This document shows, in pieces, positions 9,372-18,316 of a stretch of 64,000 bases of DNA. A program made the position numbers and the translations under genes. The DNA comes from a virus, in the IMG/VR virus record IMGVR_UViG_3300020175_001039, positions 1 through 64,000 of that record; one strand, 5' to 3'. The first letter of the stretch is position 1. The number at the start of each line of letters is the position of its first letter. Below the pieces are notes generated by a model. It was not told the origin of the DNA and searched no databases. It was given only the letters and a program-made list of their open reading frames with translations.

Positions 9372-10422
9372 TAAATTTTGCCGCTTCTCCGTTTATTCCA
9401 CATGTTCTCTGACATATGAATAAATCTTTATTTTTAATTCTGGTACTCAGTTTGTTCTGGTACCAATCGTGATTTAAAATATCTAAAAATGAATGATTTT
9501 CTAGATTGTTAAAATCTTTGTCGTCAACTTGGTCATATACTTCCTGTTGCATTGCAAACTCTTTAACACGTATCTTTTCACCAGTAATTGGATCAATAAC
9601 TTTTACATACTGATCTGTTAAACTTTGTGCAGCTATGTGACAACATGGCCAAATCTTGTGCCAGGGATCTAATTGTACTTTAAACGTGTCATACCAAGGG
9701 CAGCCGCTGTCTCTTGTACGATCGATAAACGGTGATTCACTTAAAAATGTTTCATTATCAAAGTCTTGCTTTTGCACATTATTAGTTGTAATCTCGTATT
9801 GTTCATCACCATCACTTACTCTAATATTACTGGCATTACTTTGTCGACTACGGAAAGTAGAAAATCCCATACTCTTTGCTAATGCACGTGCCTCTGTTAG
9901 TTGGTGGCGGTTGTGATCAAATACTGTCATAATCCAGGCGGCCCGTCCGCCGTTTTCAATAAAGGCAGTTGCATTGGCCATTAGCTTTTCATAACTTACT
10001 CGCCGCCTGTATATCTCATGAGTATCATTAAGTCCATCAAATGCAAAATCAACACGATGATATTTAAATGCACTTAAACTTTTTGCTAACCTAGCCCACC
10101 ATTCAGGAGTATGAGTACCACCATTTGTCGCCAAACTAGTAATAATTGTTTCTGGATGACTATTATGCAAAACTGTTAGCATTTCAGGAAGATGCGGATG
10201 CATACCCGGATCGCCCCACATTCCATTAAATGTTATACTATTCACATTGTGATCTTTCAAGTCCTGCGTGAATATTCTTTCCCAGATAGCAGTGTCAAAA
10301 TGATTTAAACTTAGTCCTTCTACTGTTGCGCCGCCAAATTCATTTCGAGTGCATGCGCCGCAACGGGCATTGCAATAGCTGGTTAAGTCTATTTGCATAC
10401 TATCAATTGTTTTCCAATCCAT
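9364..10422 (-). CDS. Radical-SAM/SPASM protein
   Basis: 352 residues with the core first and the cluster module last, opposite to the twitch-type neighbours. Cys17/21/24 (YCNARCGAC) are the radical-SAM ligands. The C-terminal SPASM-like module has CPWYDTF, a PCCHIAA pair and a final CQRTCGING. It is a close paralog of the gene at 10422-11441 (shared CxRNxxGG after the third Cys, GDxxMHP, LATNG/IATNG, FAxDGL and CPWY...PCCHI). Enzymes with SPASM modules often act on peptides, but some act on sugars or amino acids. TGATG joins it to the upstream gene. Confidence 0.87.
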   Translation of the reverse strand: MDWKTIDSMQIDLTSYCNARCGACTRNEFGGATVEGLSLNHFDTAIWERIFTQDLKDHNVNSITFNGMWGDPGMHPHLPEMLTVLHNSHPETIITSLATNGGTHTPEWWARLAKSLSAFKYHRVDFAFDGLNDTHEIYRRRVSYEKLMANATAFIENGGRAAWIMTVFDHNRHQLTEARALAKSMGFSTFRSRQSNASNIRVSDGDEQYEITTNNVQKQDFDNETFLSESPFIDRTRDSGCPWYDTFKVQLDPWHKIWPCCHIAAQSLTDQYVKVIDPITGEKIRVKEFAMQQEVYDQVDDKDFNNLENHSFLDILNHDWYQNKLSTRIKNKDLFICQRTCGINGEAAKFNV

Positions 10423-11441
10423 CAGCTAACCCCACATTGCTTTTTGCAAATGGACCATCCGCCATCATCTAAACTGTCTGGCAATATTTGATTAAACCAA
10501 CGGTTACTTAGTATTTCCCCAAGCGAGTGATCGTGTAAGTTATTTGTTGAAGTTATGTGAGGCCAGCTTTCTGCATCAGTGAGTATTCCTGCTTTTTTAT
10601 TATGATATATTGATCCAATGTGGCAACACGGAATAACTGTAGCCCAGGGTGTAATTTGTACCATGTTATTATTGTACCACGGGCATTTAGTGTTATGCTG
10701 TGCTTGTTTGTCAAACATTAAATCATATTGATCTGAGTCACGTGCGTTGTCATGATTCCTATGTGAAGGAAATTGCTTTTGATATTCAGCAATTTCCTTG
10801 GACATTGCGACTTCATAAGGATTATCATCATGTCTGAATATCATATGCGGGTTATGGCTCCAGCGCAGTTCAAAGTTCGTACACCCAGTGTCTTTAGCCA
10901 GCTGCTCTAATTGTGTAATCTGATGCACATTATAATCAAATAATGTCACAATCATTTTACTTTGGCCGCCTGCGTTATTGAATGCCTGGATATTGTCTAT
11001 AATTTTATTGAAGTCAGTTCCACGCCTATAAAGACTATGGGTATCGGCTAATCCATCAACTGCCCACTGCATCATGTGACCACGGCTCCAATTCATAACC
11101 TTGGCAAATCTTGACCAAAAGTCAGTGGATCTTATTGATCCATTTGTTGCTATTGATATACGTGATTCGGGGTGATACTGGGTAAACGTTTCCATCATCT
11201 GTTCGATTTTTGGATGCATCATTGCATCACCCCAACTACCATTTAGTACTAATTCGGCAATAGCCCAGCCACGAGTATCTTCAGAAAACATTCTATTCCA
11301 GACATCTACATCGAAGTGTGACATTTTAAGCCATGGTTGCACTGGGCCACCATCTTGATTTCGTACACAGCCTCCACACGAAGCATTGCAATACGTAGTT
11401 AAATCAAATTGCAGCTTATTGACGATACGTTCCCATTGCAT
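10422..11441 (-). CDS. Radical-SAM/SPASM protein
   Basis: 339 residues, paralog of the downstream gene. Radical-SAM cysteines 18, 22 and 25 (YCNASCGGC) lie near the N-terminus; the C-terminal module has KCPWYNNN, IPCCHIG and ends with CKKQCGVS. The start overlaps the stop of the amidinotransferase gene in TAATG, so the two are probably translated together. The tail ends immediately after the last cysteine pair, which makes it slightly shorter than the paralog. Substrate unknown; position between an amidinotransferase and other radical-SAM genes suggests consecutive steps. Confidence 0.87.
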   Translation of the reverse strand: MQWERIVNKLQFDLTTYCNASCGGCVRNQDGGPVQPWLKMSHFDVDVWNRMFSEDTRGWAIAELVLNGSWGDAMMHPKIEQMMETFTQYHPESRISIATNGSIRSTDFWSRFAKVMNWSRGHMMQWAVDGLADTHSLYRRGTDFNKIIDNIQAFNNAGGQSKMIVTLFDYNVHQITQLEQLAKDTGCTNFELRWSHNPHMIFRHDDNPYEVAMSKEIAEYQKQFPSHRNHDNARDSDQYDLMFDKQAQHNTKCPWYNNNMVQITPWATVIPCCHIGSIYHNKKAGILTDAESWPHITSTNNLHDHSLGEILSNRWFNQILPDSLDDGGWSICKKQCGVS

Positions 11442-12505
11442 TACATATAGTCCTCACAGTCGCCTTCTCTGACGATATCACTTGTTAGACAATGGATGCC
11501 GCCGTCCCAGAAATATTGGTGACGGAAGCGCCAAAGGATAGGTTCGATGCCGTTAGCTTCCATTTCAGCGAAAGCCTGCTTGTTATAACCGGTGCAGATA
11601 ACTGTCTTCTCATCTAGAGATAGCACATTAACGTCAAATACACTTTCGTCAGCAAATCCTACCCAATGGCTTAACCAACGCTCTACATACTCTTTGTAGA
11701 AGCGTCTCTTTCGAGTATTTTGAAAGTCTGCTGGCATGTCATGATCATCATCAACTTCAATGATATGCCAGTTTTTCATTTCTTCTGGAACCCAATTCTT
11801 GTTCCAAGTCATTAGCACACCAGGCGCTAGTAGAGCAATTTTCCCGTCGATATGTCCTCCTACTGGAATGTCCAAAAATTTTGTGTCAGGATATCGCAAC
11901 TTTATTTCACGTTGAATCCACTCACGGCCCAGCACCGTACCTTTACCACGTTTATTGTCGCCTTCATAAGGCTGGCTAAACAGCACATGGTTTCCGCACT
12001 TTATCATATTAGCCGCATGATAAAGTACTCGACGGTTATCCACAAAGTAGTCATATTTTTTGCCGCTCTCTACCATTACGCCCGGCATACTAACCCATCC
12101 TGCTCCTTCACCAAACCATTTACTACAATGGTCGTAATAGGCAAGATTCTCAAAGTAGCGATTATCGCTACCCGTAAACAATTCAAATATAGTTTCGCCA
12201 TATGGCATTAACGTATCACGTGGCATTAACGGATGGTTCGGAAAGCCACAATGCATCCATGGTAATTGAATTGATTCTTCACCAGTGATTGTAAATATAT
12301 TCTTTGGACGCACCACTTCGATGCCTCTGTCCTTTAATATCCCCTCTAGTACCGCAATGTCCTCGGCAGTCTCTTCGAAAATCTGTCGCATTACACGACG
12401 AGTTTCTTCGTCCTCGTTCCAATCAAATGTTTCTGGTGGAAATGGTGCTCCTAGCACCACTTTTTTGAGCGGTTGAAATTCGCTCCATACGTTTACTGGT
12501 TTCAT
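11441..12505 (-). CDS. Amidinotransferase family protein (Arg:Gly / inosamine type)
   Basis: 354 residues. It begins with W.E..PLKKVVLG and carries the family's catalytic set: PRD (about residue 94), GGHIDGK with the catalytic His (about 217) and GGIHCLT with the nucleophilic Cys at 339. Family members move the amidino group of arginine to an amine, as in creatine precursor, aminocyclitol and guanidinium-toxin biosynthesis; the acceptor here is unknown. A second copy lies at 15277-16497. ATGA and TAATG overlaps tie it to radical-SAM genes on both sides. Arginine deiminase-type hydrolysis is an alternative activity of this fold. Confidence 0.85.
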   Translation of the reverse strand: MKPVNVWSEFQPLKKVVLGAPFPPETFDWNEDEETRRVMRQIFEETAEDIAVLEGILKDRGIEVVRPKNIFTITGEESIQLPWMHCGFPNHPLMPRDTLMPYGETIFELFTGSDNRYFENLAYYDHCSKWFGEGAGWVSMPGVMVESGKKYDYFVDNRRVLYHAANMIKCGNHVLFSQPYEGDNKRGKGTVLGREWIQREIKLRYPDTKFLDIPVGGHIDGKIALLAPGVLMTWNKNWVPEEMKNWHIIEVDDDHDMPADFQNTRKRRFYKEYVERWLSHWVGFADESVFDVNVLSLDEKTVICTGYNKQAFAEMEANGIEPILWRFRHQYFWDGGIHCLTSDIVREGDCEDYM

Positions 12506-12843
12506 TTAAGATCTCTTTTGGTTTGTTTTGCTCCAGACGAGCCGGTATCTTCGTCCAAGATATGTTCAGGATTTGAACAGGCTACCAGGCATGCCTGCAG
12601 TGGTGTTTTTGAATTCCACGTGTCTTCTATCTTCTTATACTCTTCACTCTTATTTATTTCAGCAATGGTCCTGCCAGATTTAAGATTAATATTTTTGATA
12701 TCATCTCCCAGTAACTCTACTAACTGATCAAAAGCACGTTGGCTACCAAAGTAACAACAAGGTATAATCGTGCCATCAGATCTGCATCCCATGGAATTTC
12801 CCATTTTATTTGGGTTTGTGTCTTTGCACTTAGGATATATCAT
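12502..12843 (-). CDS. Free-standing SPASM-like module, partner of the upstream radical-SAM core
   Basis: 113 residues containing only the C-terminal cluster module of a radical-SAM/SPASM protein: Cys6, Cys20, Cys29-Cys30 (TIIPCCYFG) and Cys85/Cys89 (ACLVAC). The radical-SAM core is encoded just upstream (12830-13516) in a different frame, with a 14-base overlap. The ATG at 12843 has a GGGAAG ribosome site about nine bases upstream, so this looks like a true second start and not only a frameshift remnant. The two chains probably assemble into one enzyme. Confidence 0.75.
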   Translation of the reverse strand: MIYPKCKDTNPNKMGNSMGCRSDGTIIPCCYFGSQRAFDQLVELLGDDIKNINLKSGRTIAEINKSEEYKKIEDTWNSKTPLQACLVACSNPEHILDEDTGSSGAKQTKRDLK

Positions 12844-13516
12844 TTAATAATTCTTCCCATGATCTACTTTTGAGTTTCATATTTTTAGGAGTTCTATCAT
12901 CACCTATTAAAATATGAAACTTATTCATCTTTAGATCACTAGCAAGCTGTTGGGCCTGTTTAACTTGATGATAGTTATGTTCAAAAACAATATATCTCCA
13001 ATTTAATCTTCCTGGCCAACCTGCCCGTAATGTTTTAATGCCAGTGATTATACTATCCCATTTGGCGTTCACACGGTATATGTGATTTGTATCTTCAAGA
13101 CCATCTACTGCAAATTCCACCAAGTCCATTGGACCAAGCAGACTGGCAAATTCTTGCCACCATTTGATACTTTTTCCACTTCCATTGGTAGACATCTGGA
13201 TAATCGGGCGCCGCTTCAGTGAATTTAAATACTTTATTTGCTCAAACAGTGTGCCACTATATATTGGATCACTCAATGCCATGTTATATGTTATTGCTGT
13301 TAATCCGTTCTCTGGTCTTACCAATAACTTAAATATCTCCATATCCATGTCTCCAATTTCCCAAGTTCTATAATGCCCATCCATTTCCAATACATCGCGA
13401 GTTCTGGAACAACCAGGACACAATAATGGACATCGTGTACTTGCTTCAAGATTTATTCGTTTTCTATGGTGAATAAAGTTTTGATTTAATCCAGAATATG
13501 TGTTATCATATGGCAT
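12830..13516 (-). CDS. Radical-SAM core protein lacking its SPASM module
   Basis: 228 residues. Radical-SAM cysteines 29, 33 and 36 (RCPLLCPGC) and the FAVDGLEDTNHIYR block align with the radical-SAM/SPASM proteins at 9364-11441 and 62706-63806, but the chain ends where the SPASM region would begin; that region is the next gene (12502-12843). An ancestral frameshift that split one gene into two overlapping ones is likely. This is the first gene of the minus-strand run, divergent from the plus-strand gene that starts at 13551. Confidence 0.82.
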   Translation of the reverse strand: MPYDNTYSGLNQNFIHHRKRINLEASTRCPLLCPGCSRTRDVLEMDGHYRTWEIGDMDMEIFKLLVRPENGLTAITYNMALSDPIYSGTLFEQIKYLNSLKRRPIIQMSTNGSGKSIKWWQEFASLLGPMDLVEFAVDGLEDTNHIYRVNAKWDSIITGIKTLRAGWPGRLNWRYIVFEHNYHQVKQAQQLASDLKMNKFHILIGDDRTPKNMKLKSRSWEELLNDIS

Positions 13517-13550
13517 AAATATATTTATCTACACAGTTAATGGAGTAAAG
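13517..13550. promoter_or_regulatory. Short divergent intergenic region with TATAAATA-like boxes
   Basis: Only 34 bases separate the divergent starts at 13516 and 13551. On the plus strand CATAAATA (13514-13521) lies about 30 bases before the ATG; on the minus strand GATAAATA (13522-13529) lies right next to its ATG. Both resemble the T4 late promoter box TATAAATA by one mismatch. A GGAG ribosome site precedes the plus-strand start. The minus-strand box would leave almost no leader, so it is doubtful. Confidence 0.35.
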
Positions 13551-14381
13551 ATGACACGCATTGCTAAAGACACTATAGCAGGAAAAGACTTTATTGTCAA
13601 TGTTTTTGATGCCAATAAAGATGATCTTGACGACAATGAAAAACTATATGCTGCCTTTGAGAGTGGCTGGCCAGTTGTTATAAAAAACTTAACTATACCT
13701 AATCTTGATTATGAGTATTATGACAACTTGCCAGATTGGACAATCAAAGACAACAAATGGATTATGCCTTGGTATAATAGTCATATTAAAAAAAGAGAAC
13801 GTTTGAGGACGGAGCGCGGATGGACAGGTGGTGAAATAGATATTTTTCACAAAAAGCACAAGCAGTCACAGGCTGGCTGGAACGAAATATTCGACCGACT
13901 ATTTCCAAGGTATAATACCACTGAACGCATGCTAAGTCATCGCTACAATACGCTAGTAGAAAATAAATTGCATTTAGATGAACTAGACGAGCAACACACT
14001 GGAAATGAACAGCAAATACGCATGTTTGTGCAGTTGGACAAAAAACGCCCACGGGTGTTGTCATTTGGTCCTGACTTGGAACAGATGTACATGCAATACA
14101 AAGACGAATTTAACTTAGAGGAATTAGACAAAAATGACGTACACAAATTTATTACTGAAATGCGAAACCGTTGCGTGTGGAATGATCAGAAATGGGACCA
14201 GTTTCACCACCCCCTTCATTATATTACATTCGATCCAGGTGATATTTGGTTCTTTAATGCACAGTGGATAACACACCAAATTGTATTTGGAACAAAATTA
14301 CAATGTTTTGAAGCGGATATTTTAAACAATAGTTTACAGCATCCAGAATTATGTATGGTGGATCGCATACGTGATTTGTAA
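13551..14381 (+). CDS. Protein of unknown function, possible cupin/oxygenase-like fold
   Basis: 276 residues on the plus strand, against the general direction. The ATG at 13551 follows GGAGT at a good distance; an earlier in-frame start at 13500 would run into the divergent gene. The C-terminal part has GDIWFFNAQWITHQIVFGTK, which looks like the last strands of a double-stranded beta-helix with a distal His, and a HHPLHYITF segment just before it. No clear HxD pair was found, so an active Fe(II)/2OG enzyme is not assured. It overlaps the next, clearly oxygenase-like gene by 11 bases, so the two are probably a functional pair. Confidence 0.6.
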   Translation: MTRIAKDTIAGKDFIVNVFDANKDDLDDNEKLYAAFESGWPVVIKNLTIPNLDYEYYDNLPDWTIKDNKWIMPWYNSHIKKRERLRTERGWTGGEIDIFHKKHKQSQAGWNEIFDRLFPRYNTTERMLSHRYNTLVENKLHLDELDEQHTGNEQQIRMFVQLDKKRPRVLSFGPDLEQMYMQYKDEFNLEELDKNDVHKFITEMRNRCVWNDQKWDQFHHPLHYITFDPGDIWFFNAQWITHQIVFGTKLQCFEADILNNSLQHPELCMVDRIRDL

Positions 14382-15282
14382 GATACCAAACTTTTTACCA
14401 GAGAAGTTCTATAATAGATATAATGAAAATTATCCAGTAGAACATATTATGTCACACTGTGCTAATCCACAAGCAAGCGAACATGAAGCAAGTTTGGATG
14501 GCAATTATAGTGCGCCAGTACAAGAGCAGGACTTTTTAGATCATATACATGACATTGTACTGCCTATCTTAAAGGAAAAACATTTAGGTTGTGAACCCAA
14601 GCATGATCATCACTATGTTAACTTTCACATGGATGAACCTGGCAGTAGTCTTGAAATACACAACGACTTAAAAAACTTCCGTTGGTTAATAACATGCCAG
14701 ATATACTTTGATGACAACTATCAGGGCGTGAGGATTTTGGATGAAAACTTAAATGTCATAGAACAAATACCATGTAAACCAAATCTATTTTACAGCCTGG
14801 ACGCATCGCCTTGGAGTTGGCACAATGTGCCTGAGCTAACTGAACGTAAACGCAGTATATTGTTTAGAGTGGGCAAGAAGCGCCACCGTACAATTGCACA
14901 TTATAAACCAGACGCCGAGGCTTGGTTAATTGTAAATGATGCACACAGTGACAAGCATTATGCCAAACTTGGCCCACGTATGGGAAACTTAACAGAGGCA
15001 TGGTTGTGGAGGCAGGGAGCATATAATATATGCCATACTGACTGGCGGGGTGATTGGAAGCCACAATTGGAAAAATTAAACAAAAAGTTTGACAAGGTAA
15101 ATATTATACCCAGTGGTGTATTTCATAATTTAGGAACAGTGATGGTTACTGACAAAAATTATAAAGAAATTGCCGATATCGTTTTTAATCGAAATCGGCA
15201 ACCTAGTTTTTTAAATTTAGCTGAAGCAACAATGGCTGAATATTATGAATATCAGAACCATATGACATATATTGATTTATAA
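14371..15282 (+). CDS. 2OG-Fe(II) oxygenase-like protein
   Basis: 303 residues starting at a GTG (14371) that overlaps the end of the preceding plus-strand gene. The N-terminus reads ICKIPNFLPEKFY, a common opening of prolyl-hydroxylase-like phage oxygenases. The iron site is visible as LEIHNDLKNFRWL (HxD), then WSWHNVPE (distal His) and RKRSILFRVG (Arg for 2-oxoglutarate), ending about residue 172. About 130 residues follow without a recognised domain. It converges with the amidinotransferase gene, the two stops overlapping by six bases. Confidence 0.75.
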   Translation: MICKIPNFLPEKFYNRYNENYPVEHIMSHCANPQASEHEASLDGNYSAPVQEQDFLDHIHDIVLPILKEKHLGCEPKHDHHYVNFHMDEPGSSLEIHNDLKNFRWLITCQIYFDDNYQGVRILDENLNVIEQIPCKPNLFYSLDASPWSWHNVPELTERKRSILFRVGKKRHRTIAHYKPDAEAWLIVNDAHSDKHYAKLGPRMGNLTEAWLWRQGAYNICHTDWRGDWKPQLEKLNKKFDKVNIIPSGVFHNLGTVMVTDKNYKEIADIVFNRNRQPSFLNLAEATMAEYYEYQNHMTYIDL

Positions 15283-16497
15283 ATCTCTATTGTTGTCTTT
15301 TTGTGCCATACCATCGTCATAAGGTGATCCAAAATCCAATCCAACATCACTACGCTCTGGGAACAAGTCAGTCATTTCACCGTCTCTGTACAGGTCAAGA
15401 GTATTGCAGTGAATGCCACCATCCCAGAAATATCTGTGACGCATTGGTGTAACAATAACTTCTATACCTAGTTTATTTAGATCTTTTTCCACCTGTGCAT
15501 TGTAGCCGCTTGTAAGTACAGTATTCTCATCAATGCTCAGGGTGTTTACATCGAAGTTTGTTTCATACGCATATCCAACATTTTTATTCATGTGTACTTT
15601 TATAAACTCAGTTAGTGCGGCGTTGCCTTCTTCTCCAGCAACCCAATATTTTTTGTGCATGAAACCATTGTCATCAATATACTTGCTGTTGTTTTTTATA
15701 TCCCAAAACTTTTCAATGTATTCATTTTTAGGTTTGGGAGCTCTAATGACAGTCCAGCCTGGATATGTATTTTCATAGTCAGTAACTGCTACACTACTAA
15801 GTATAACGCCAGGGCGTGGAATGCTCATTAAGCCATCACTGTGTCTACCAAAGCGAACTTTATGTCCGCGGAAATTATATCCAAACTCTTGATTATATGC
15901 TTGCAGCCACCTGTCACAAAACGTGTGTCCGGCTGCATTTTTAATTTGTACATCAACGGTAATGTCTCTGCCTGTTCTAACCATGCAAGGACCATCGAAA
16001 CGTGGCTTTTCATCATCCTGCATATCAAAATGGCTAATGTGCCAAGGACTGTCTTTATCCCAACATACGTCCAATACATCTTCACATCCAGCCCAGGGTG
16101 CAGGTTCAAATAAATCAAACTTTGGATCACACCACATTGGATATCCATTGCCCGGGCGTCCCATAATTAAATTTTCTCCCAGCACAATAAACTCGTCACG
16201 TGGACTCATACGACACTTGGGTATTTCACCAGTCTGATCCATATACTCTGCAACACTGTGCATAACTTTGCCGTGATCTAATGTTTGATCGGGAGTACGA
16301 TAAACTTCTACTCCACGCTCCTGTAGTACATGTGCTAGGTTGTCTAAGTCCTCACGAGTTTCCTCATTGACTTTTGTCATTGCATCTCTTACTAAGGGAT
16401 CTGGGTGATCATTAAACCAGCCACTGGTAAATGCACTGCCCACTACAACTTTTTTTAATGGATCCCAACTGTTGTAACTCTTAAATCCAAACTTCAT
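15277..16497 (-). CDS. Amidinotransferase family protein, second copy
   Basis: 406 residues, paralog of 11441-12505. It has WDPLKKVVVGSAF at the start, MSPRDEF (about residue 100), FGRHSDGLMS in the place of the GHIDG block, with His kept, and GGIHCNTLDLYR with the nucleophilic Cys at 364. A C-terminal tail of about 30 residues and an insert in the middle make it longer than the first copy. Two divergent copies suggest two acceptors or two sequential guanidino groups. ATGA couples it to the radical-SAM gene upstream. Confidence 0.85.
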   Translation of the reverse strand: MKFGFKSYNSWDPLKKVVVGSAFTSGWFNDHPDPLVRDAMTKVNEETREDLDNLAHVLQERGVEVYRTPDQTLDHGKVMHSVAEYMDQTGEIPKCRMSPRDEFIVLGENLIMGRPGNGYPMWCDPKFDLFEPAPWAGCEDVLDVCWDKDSPWHISHFDMQDDEKPRFDGPCMVRTGRDITVDVQIKNAAGHTFCDRWLQAYNQEFGYNFRGHKVRFGRHSDGLMSIPRPGVILSSVAVTDYENTYPGWTVIRAPKPKNEYIEKFWDIKNNSKYIDDNGFMHKKYWVAGEEGNAALTEFIKVHMNKNVGYAYETNFDVNTLSIDENTVLTSGYNAQVEKDLNKLGIEVIVTPMRHRYFWDGGIHCNTLDLYRDGEMTDLFPERSDVGLDFGSPYDDGMAQKDNNRDL

Positions 16498-17756
16498 AAT
16501 TCATCCTTAATTCTTTTAAATTCAGGGGCAACGTCCATGACATTGTGTCCACGAAATATATCATAATTTTCTGTGATATCCGCATATTGCTTCATAATAG
16601 AAGGATTATACTGGTGCTCAGGATCTTTACCAAAATTAATAATTTCCATTAAAGGCTCTTCATAATCTTCCAAGTGTGGACTATTACTAATACTGTTTAA
16701 AAACTCTAGTATTTGTTTTTCTTGTTCATCTTTTAACCATTGCGGAGCGTGTGCCATACTATAATAGTGCGGCTCAATTAGTTGATTGGTGCTCATGCCA
16801 ATTCCCCTGTCGCTTGTCATCTGATAGTCATGCATAAAGCGCCAGAAATCTGTGATGTGCAATGCGTTTGTAATTTGGTTAACCGTGGTCACTCGTACTT
16901 TGATACGTTTGCCTTGTTTTGTATTTGAAAACTTTACCAGTTTGTCAAACTTCTGCCATACAGAATCCCACTTGGAAGGCGGACGCAAATAGTCGTTCAT
17001 TGCGCCCATGCCTTCCAGTGAGCAGTTTACAATCACTCGTTCAAATTTACTCAATTGATCTAACCATTTGTCCTGCATATTGGTTATGTTTGTGTAAAAT
17101 GAAAGCTCGATGTGATTAGCGTGTCCGGATTTTACTGCGGCGTCTAGCAACCGAAACATGTCAGGTGCTACCGTCGGCTCGCCGCCAATTATTTTTATTT
17201 TTCGAGCTCCCTCTAACATCTCCTCGAAGCTCGTCCAGTCTATTCCAGGCTGCAAGATGGCTTTTTTCTTATCAGCTTCATTGTCATACCAGTCAGGGTG
17301 GTTGGACCCCAGTCCTTTGCTAACCATTGCGCCTCGCTCGACACTCACCAGATGCGATGCTTCTTTATTGCACATTTGACATTGTAGGTTACACAAATTG
17401 CCTAGCCTGAAATCGAATTGAAGAGGCTGTGGGACCTCCCATTCGTTGACTGAGGCAGACGCTACTACCTCGTCGATAACATCAGTCCATTGCTTATTTT
17501 CCCACTGTCGTGAACTGACGATTCCGTTACGTTCTAGATGTTGGCACTCCACACACTCAGGCAACCATTCACCTGATGTCATGCGCTTGCGAACATCTTT
17601 AATGTATTCGTGATTCCATGTTCCTGCAATACCAAGCTCTTCTTGATCAACTAATTGTTCAGGCTCTTTGGCCATACAACATAATCTATAACGTCCGCCG
17701 TTATATGTGCTATATTGTACAAATGGTAGTGCGCAAAAACCGTTCTCTTTTTCCAT
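16494..17756 (-). CDS. Twitch/SPASM-like radical-SAM protein
   Basis: 420 residues. The N-terminal cluster module is complete: Cys8 (GFCALPF), Cys26-Cys27 (YRLCC) and Cys68/Cys71 (ECVEC). Radical-SAM cysteines are 122, 126 and 129 (LCNLQCQMC) and the SAM motif is IGGEPTV. The gene lies two bases from the nucleosidase gene upstream, which is notable because that enzyme type removes the 5'-deoxyadenosine made by radical-SAM catalysis. The substrate is unknown. Confidence 0.88.
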   Translation of the reverse strand: MEKENGFCALPFVQYSTYNGGRYRLCCMAKEPEQLVDQEELGIAGTWNHEYIKDVRKRMTSGEWLPECVECQHLERNGIVSSRQWENKQWTDVIDEVVASASVNEWEVPQPLQFDFRLGNLCNLQCQMCNKEASHLVSVERGAMVSKGLGSNHPDWYDNEADKKKAILQPGIDWTSFEEMLEGARKIKIIGGEPTVAPDMFRLLDAAVKSGHANHIELSFYTNITNMQDKWLDQLSKFERVIVNCSLEGMGAMNDYLRPPSKWDSVWQKFDKLVKFSNTKQGKRIKVRVTTVNQITNALHITDFWRFMHDYQMTSDRGIGMSTNQLIEPHYYSMAHAPQWLKDEQEKQILEFLNSISNSPHLEDYEEPLMEIINFGKDPEHQYNPSIMKQYADITENYDIFRGHNVMDVAPEFKRIKDEL

Positions 17757-17758
17757 AA

Positions 17759-18316
17759 TTATTCTTTAGCTTCTAATGCTCTTAAATATTTTAAAAATTC
17801 TTGTGCGCCGTTGGCTTGATTTTCTTCCCAGGTTTTTGGTGCATCTGCATCTGCCATGTCACTGCCATACTTTAGCATCAATACAGATTTACTGAAATGC
17901 TTTGCTACTTTTGCAATTGCATAACCTTCCATGTCAACTAAATCGCTCTCAAGCTCAGGTGTTGAAGTTACAAAATTATCTCCAGTGCTTAATGTAATAC
18001 TACTGTTGTTTAATATAATTTCAGATTCCATACCAGTCTTCTCAAAAGGTGTTACGCCTAGTGCTGCTTGGGGGCGGGCATCCATGTCGCGCTGAACCAC
18101 TTTGCCTACGATATTCATTTTACCGGCAAGTTCGGCATTTAACACGCCTGCTGTGCCATAGTTAATGATACTTTCACAATCTGATTGAATAGATGCCAAT
18201 GATGCAAACATTGCAGCATTTACTTTCCCAACACCAGTGTACCATACTTTGTATGTTTCTGGGTCTAAATTGTGCTCTGGTAATTCGCCCTTTAAAGCTA
18301 CTAAAATATAAATCAT
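17759..18316 (-). CDS. MTA/SAH-type nucleosidase (PNP/UDP phosphorylase family)
   Basis: 185 residues, shorter than bacterial MtnN (about 230). Expected catalytic residues are visible: Glu11 near the N-terminus, Glu130 in VDMEGYAIAKVA (ribose binding) and Asp153 in YGSDMADADA. Enzymes of this type hydrolyse methylthioadenosine, S-adenosylhomocysteine and 5'-deoxyadenosine to adenine plus the sugar. It lies between two radical-SAM genes, joined to one by ATGA, so clearing 5'-deoxyadenosine, an inhibitor of radical-SAM enzymes, is the most natural role. SAH clearance for the local methyltransferases is also possible. Confidence 0.8.
   Translation of the reverse strand: MIYILVALKGELPEHNLDPETYKVWYTGVGKVNAAMFASLASIQSDCESIINYGTAGVLNAELAGKMNIVGKVVQRDMDARPQAALGVTPFEKTGMESEIILNNSSITLSTGDNFVTSTPELESDLVDMEGYAIAKVAKHFSKSVLMLKYGSDMADADAPKTWEENQANGAQEFLKYLRALEAKE

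Noticed and set aside
12502-13516. Simple sequencing frameshift splitting one gene
   Set aside because: Not excluded, but the downstream ATG has a good ribosome site and the overlap is in the style of all other junctions here, so two genes are reported.
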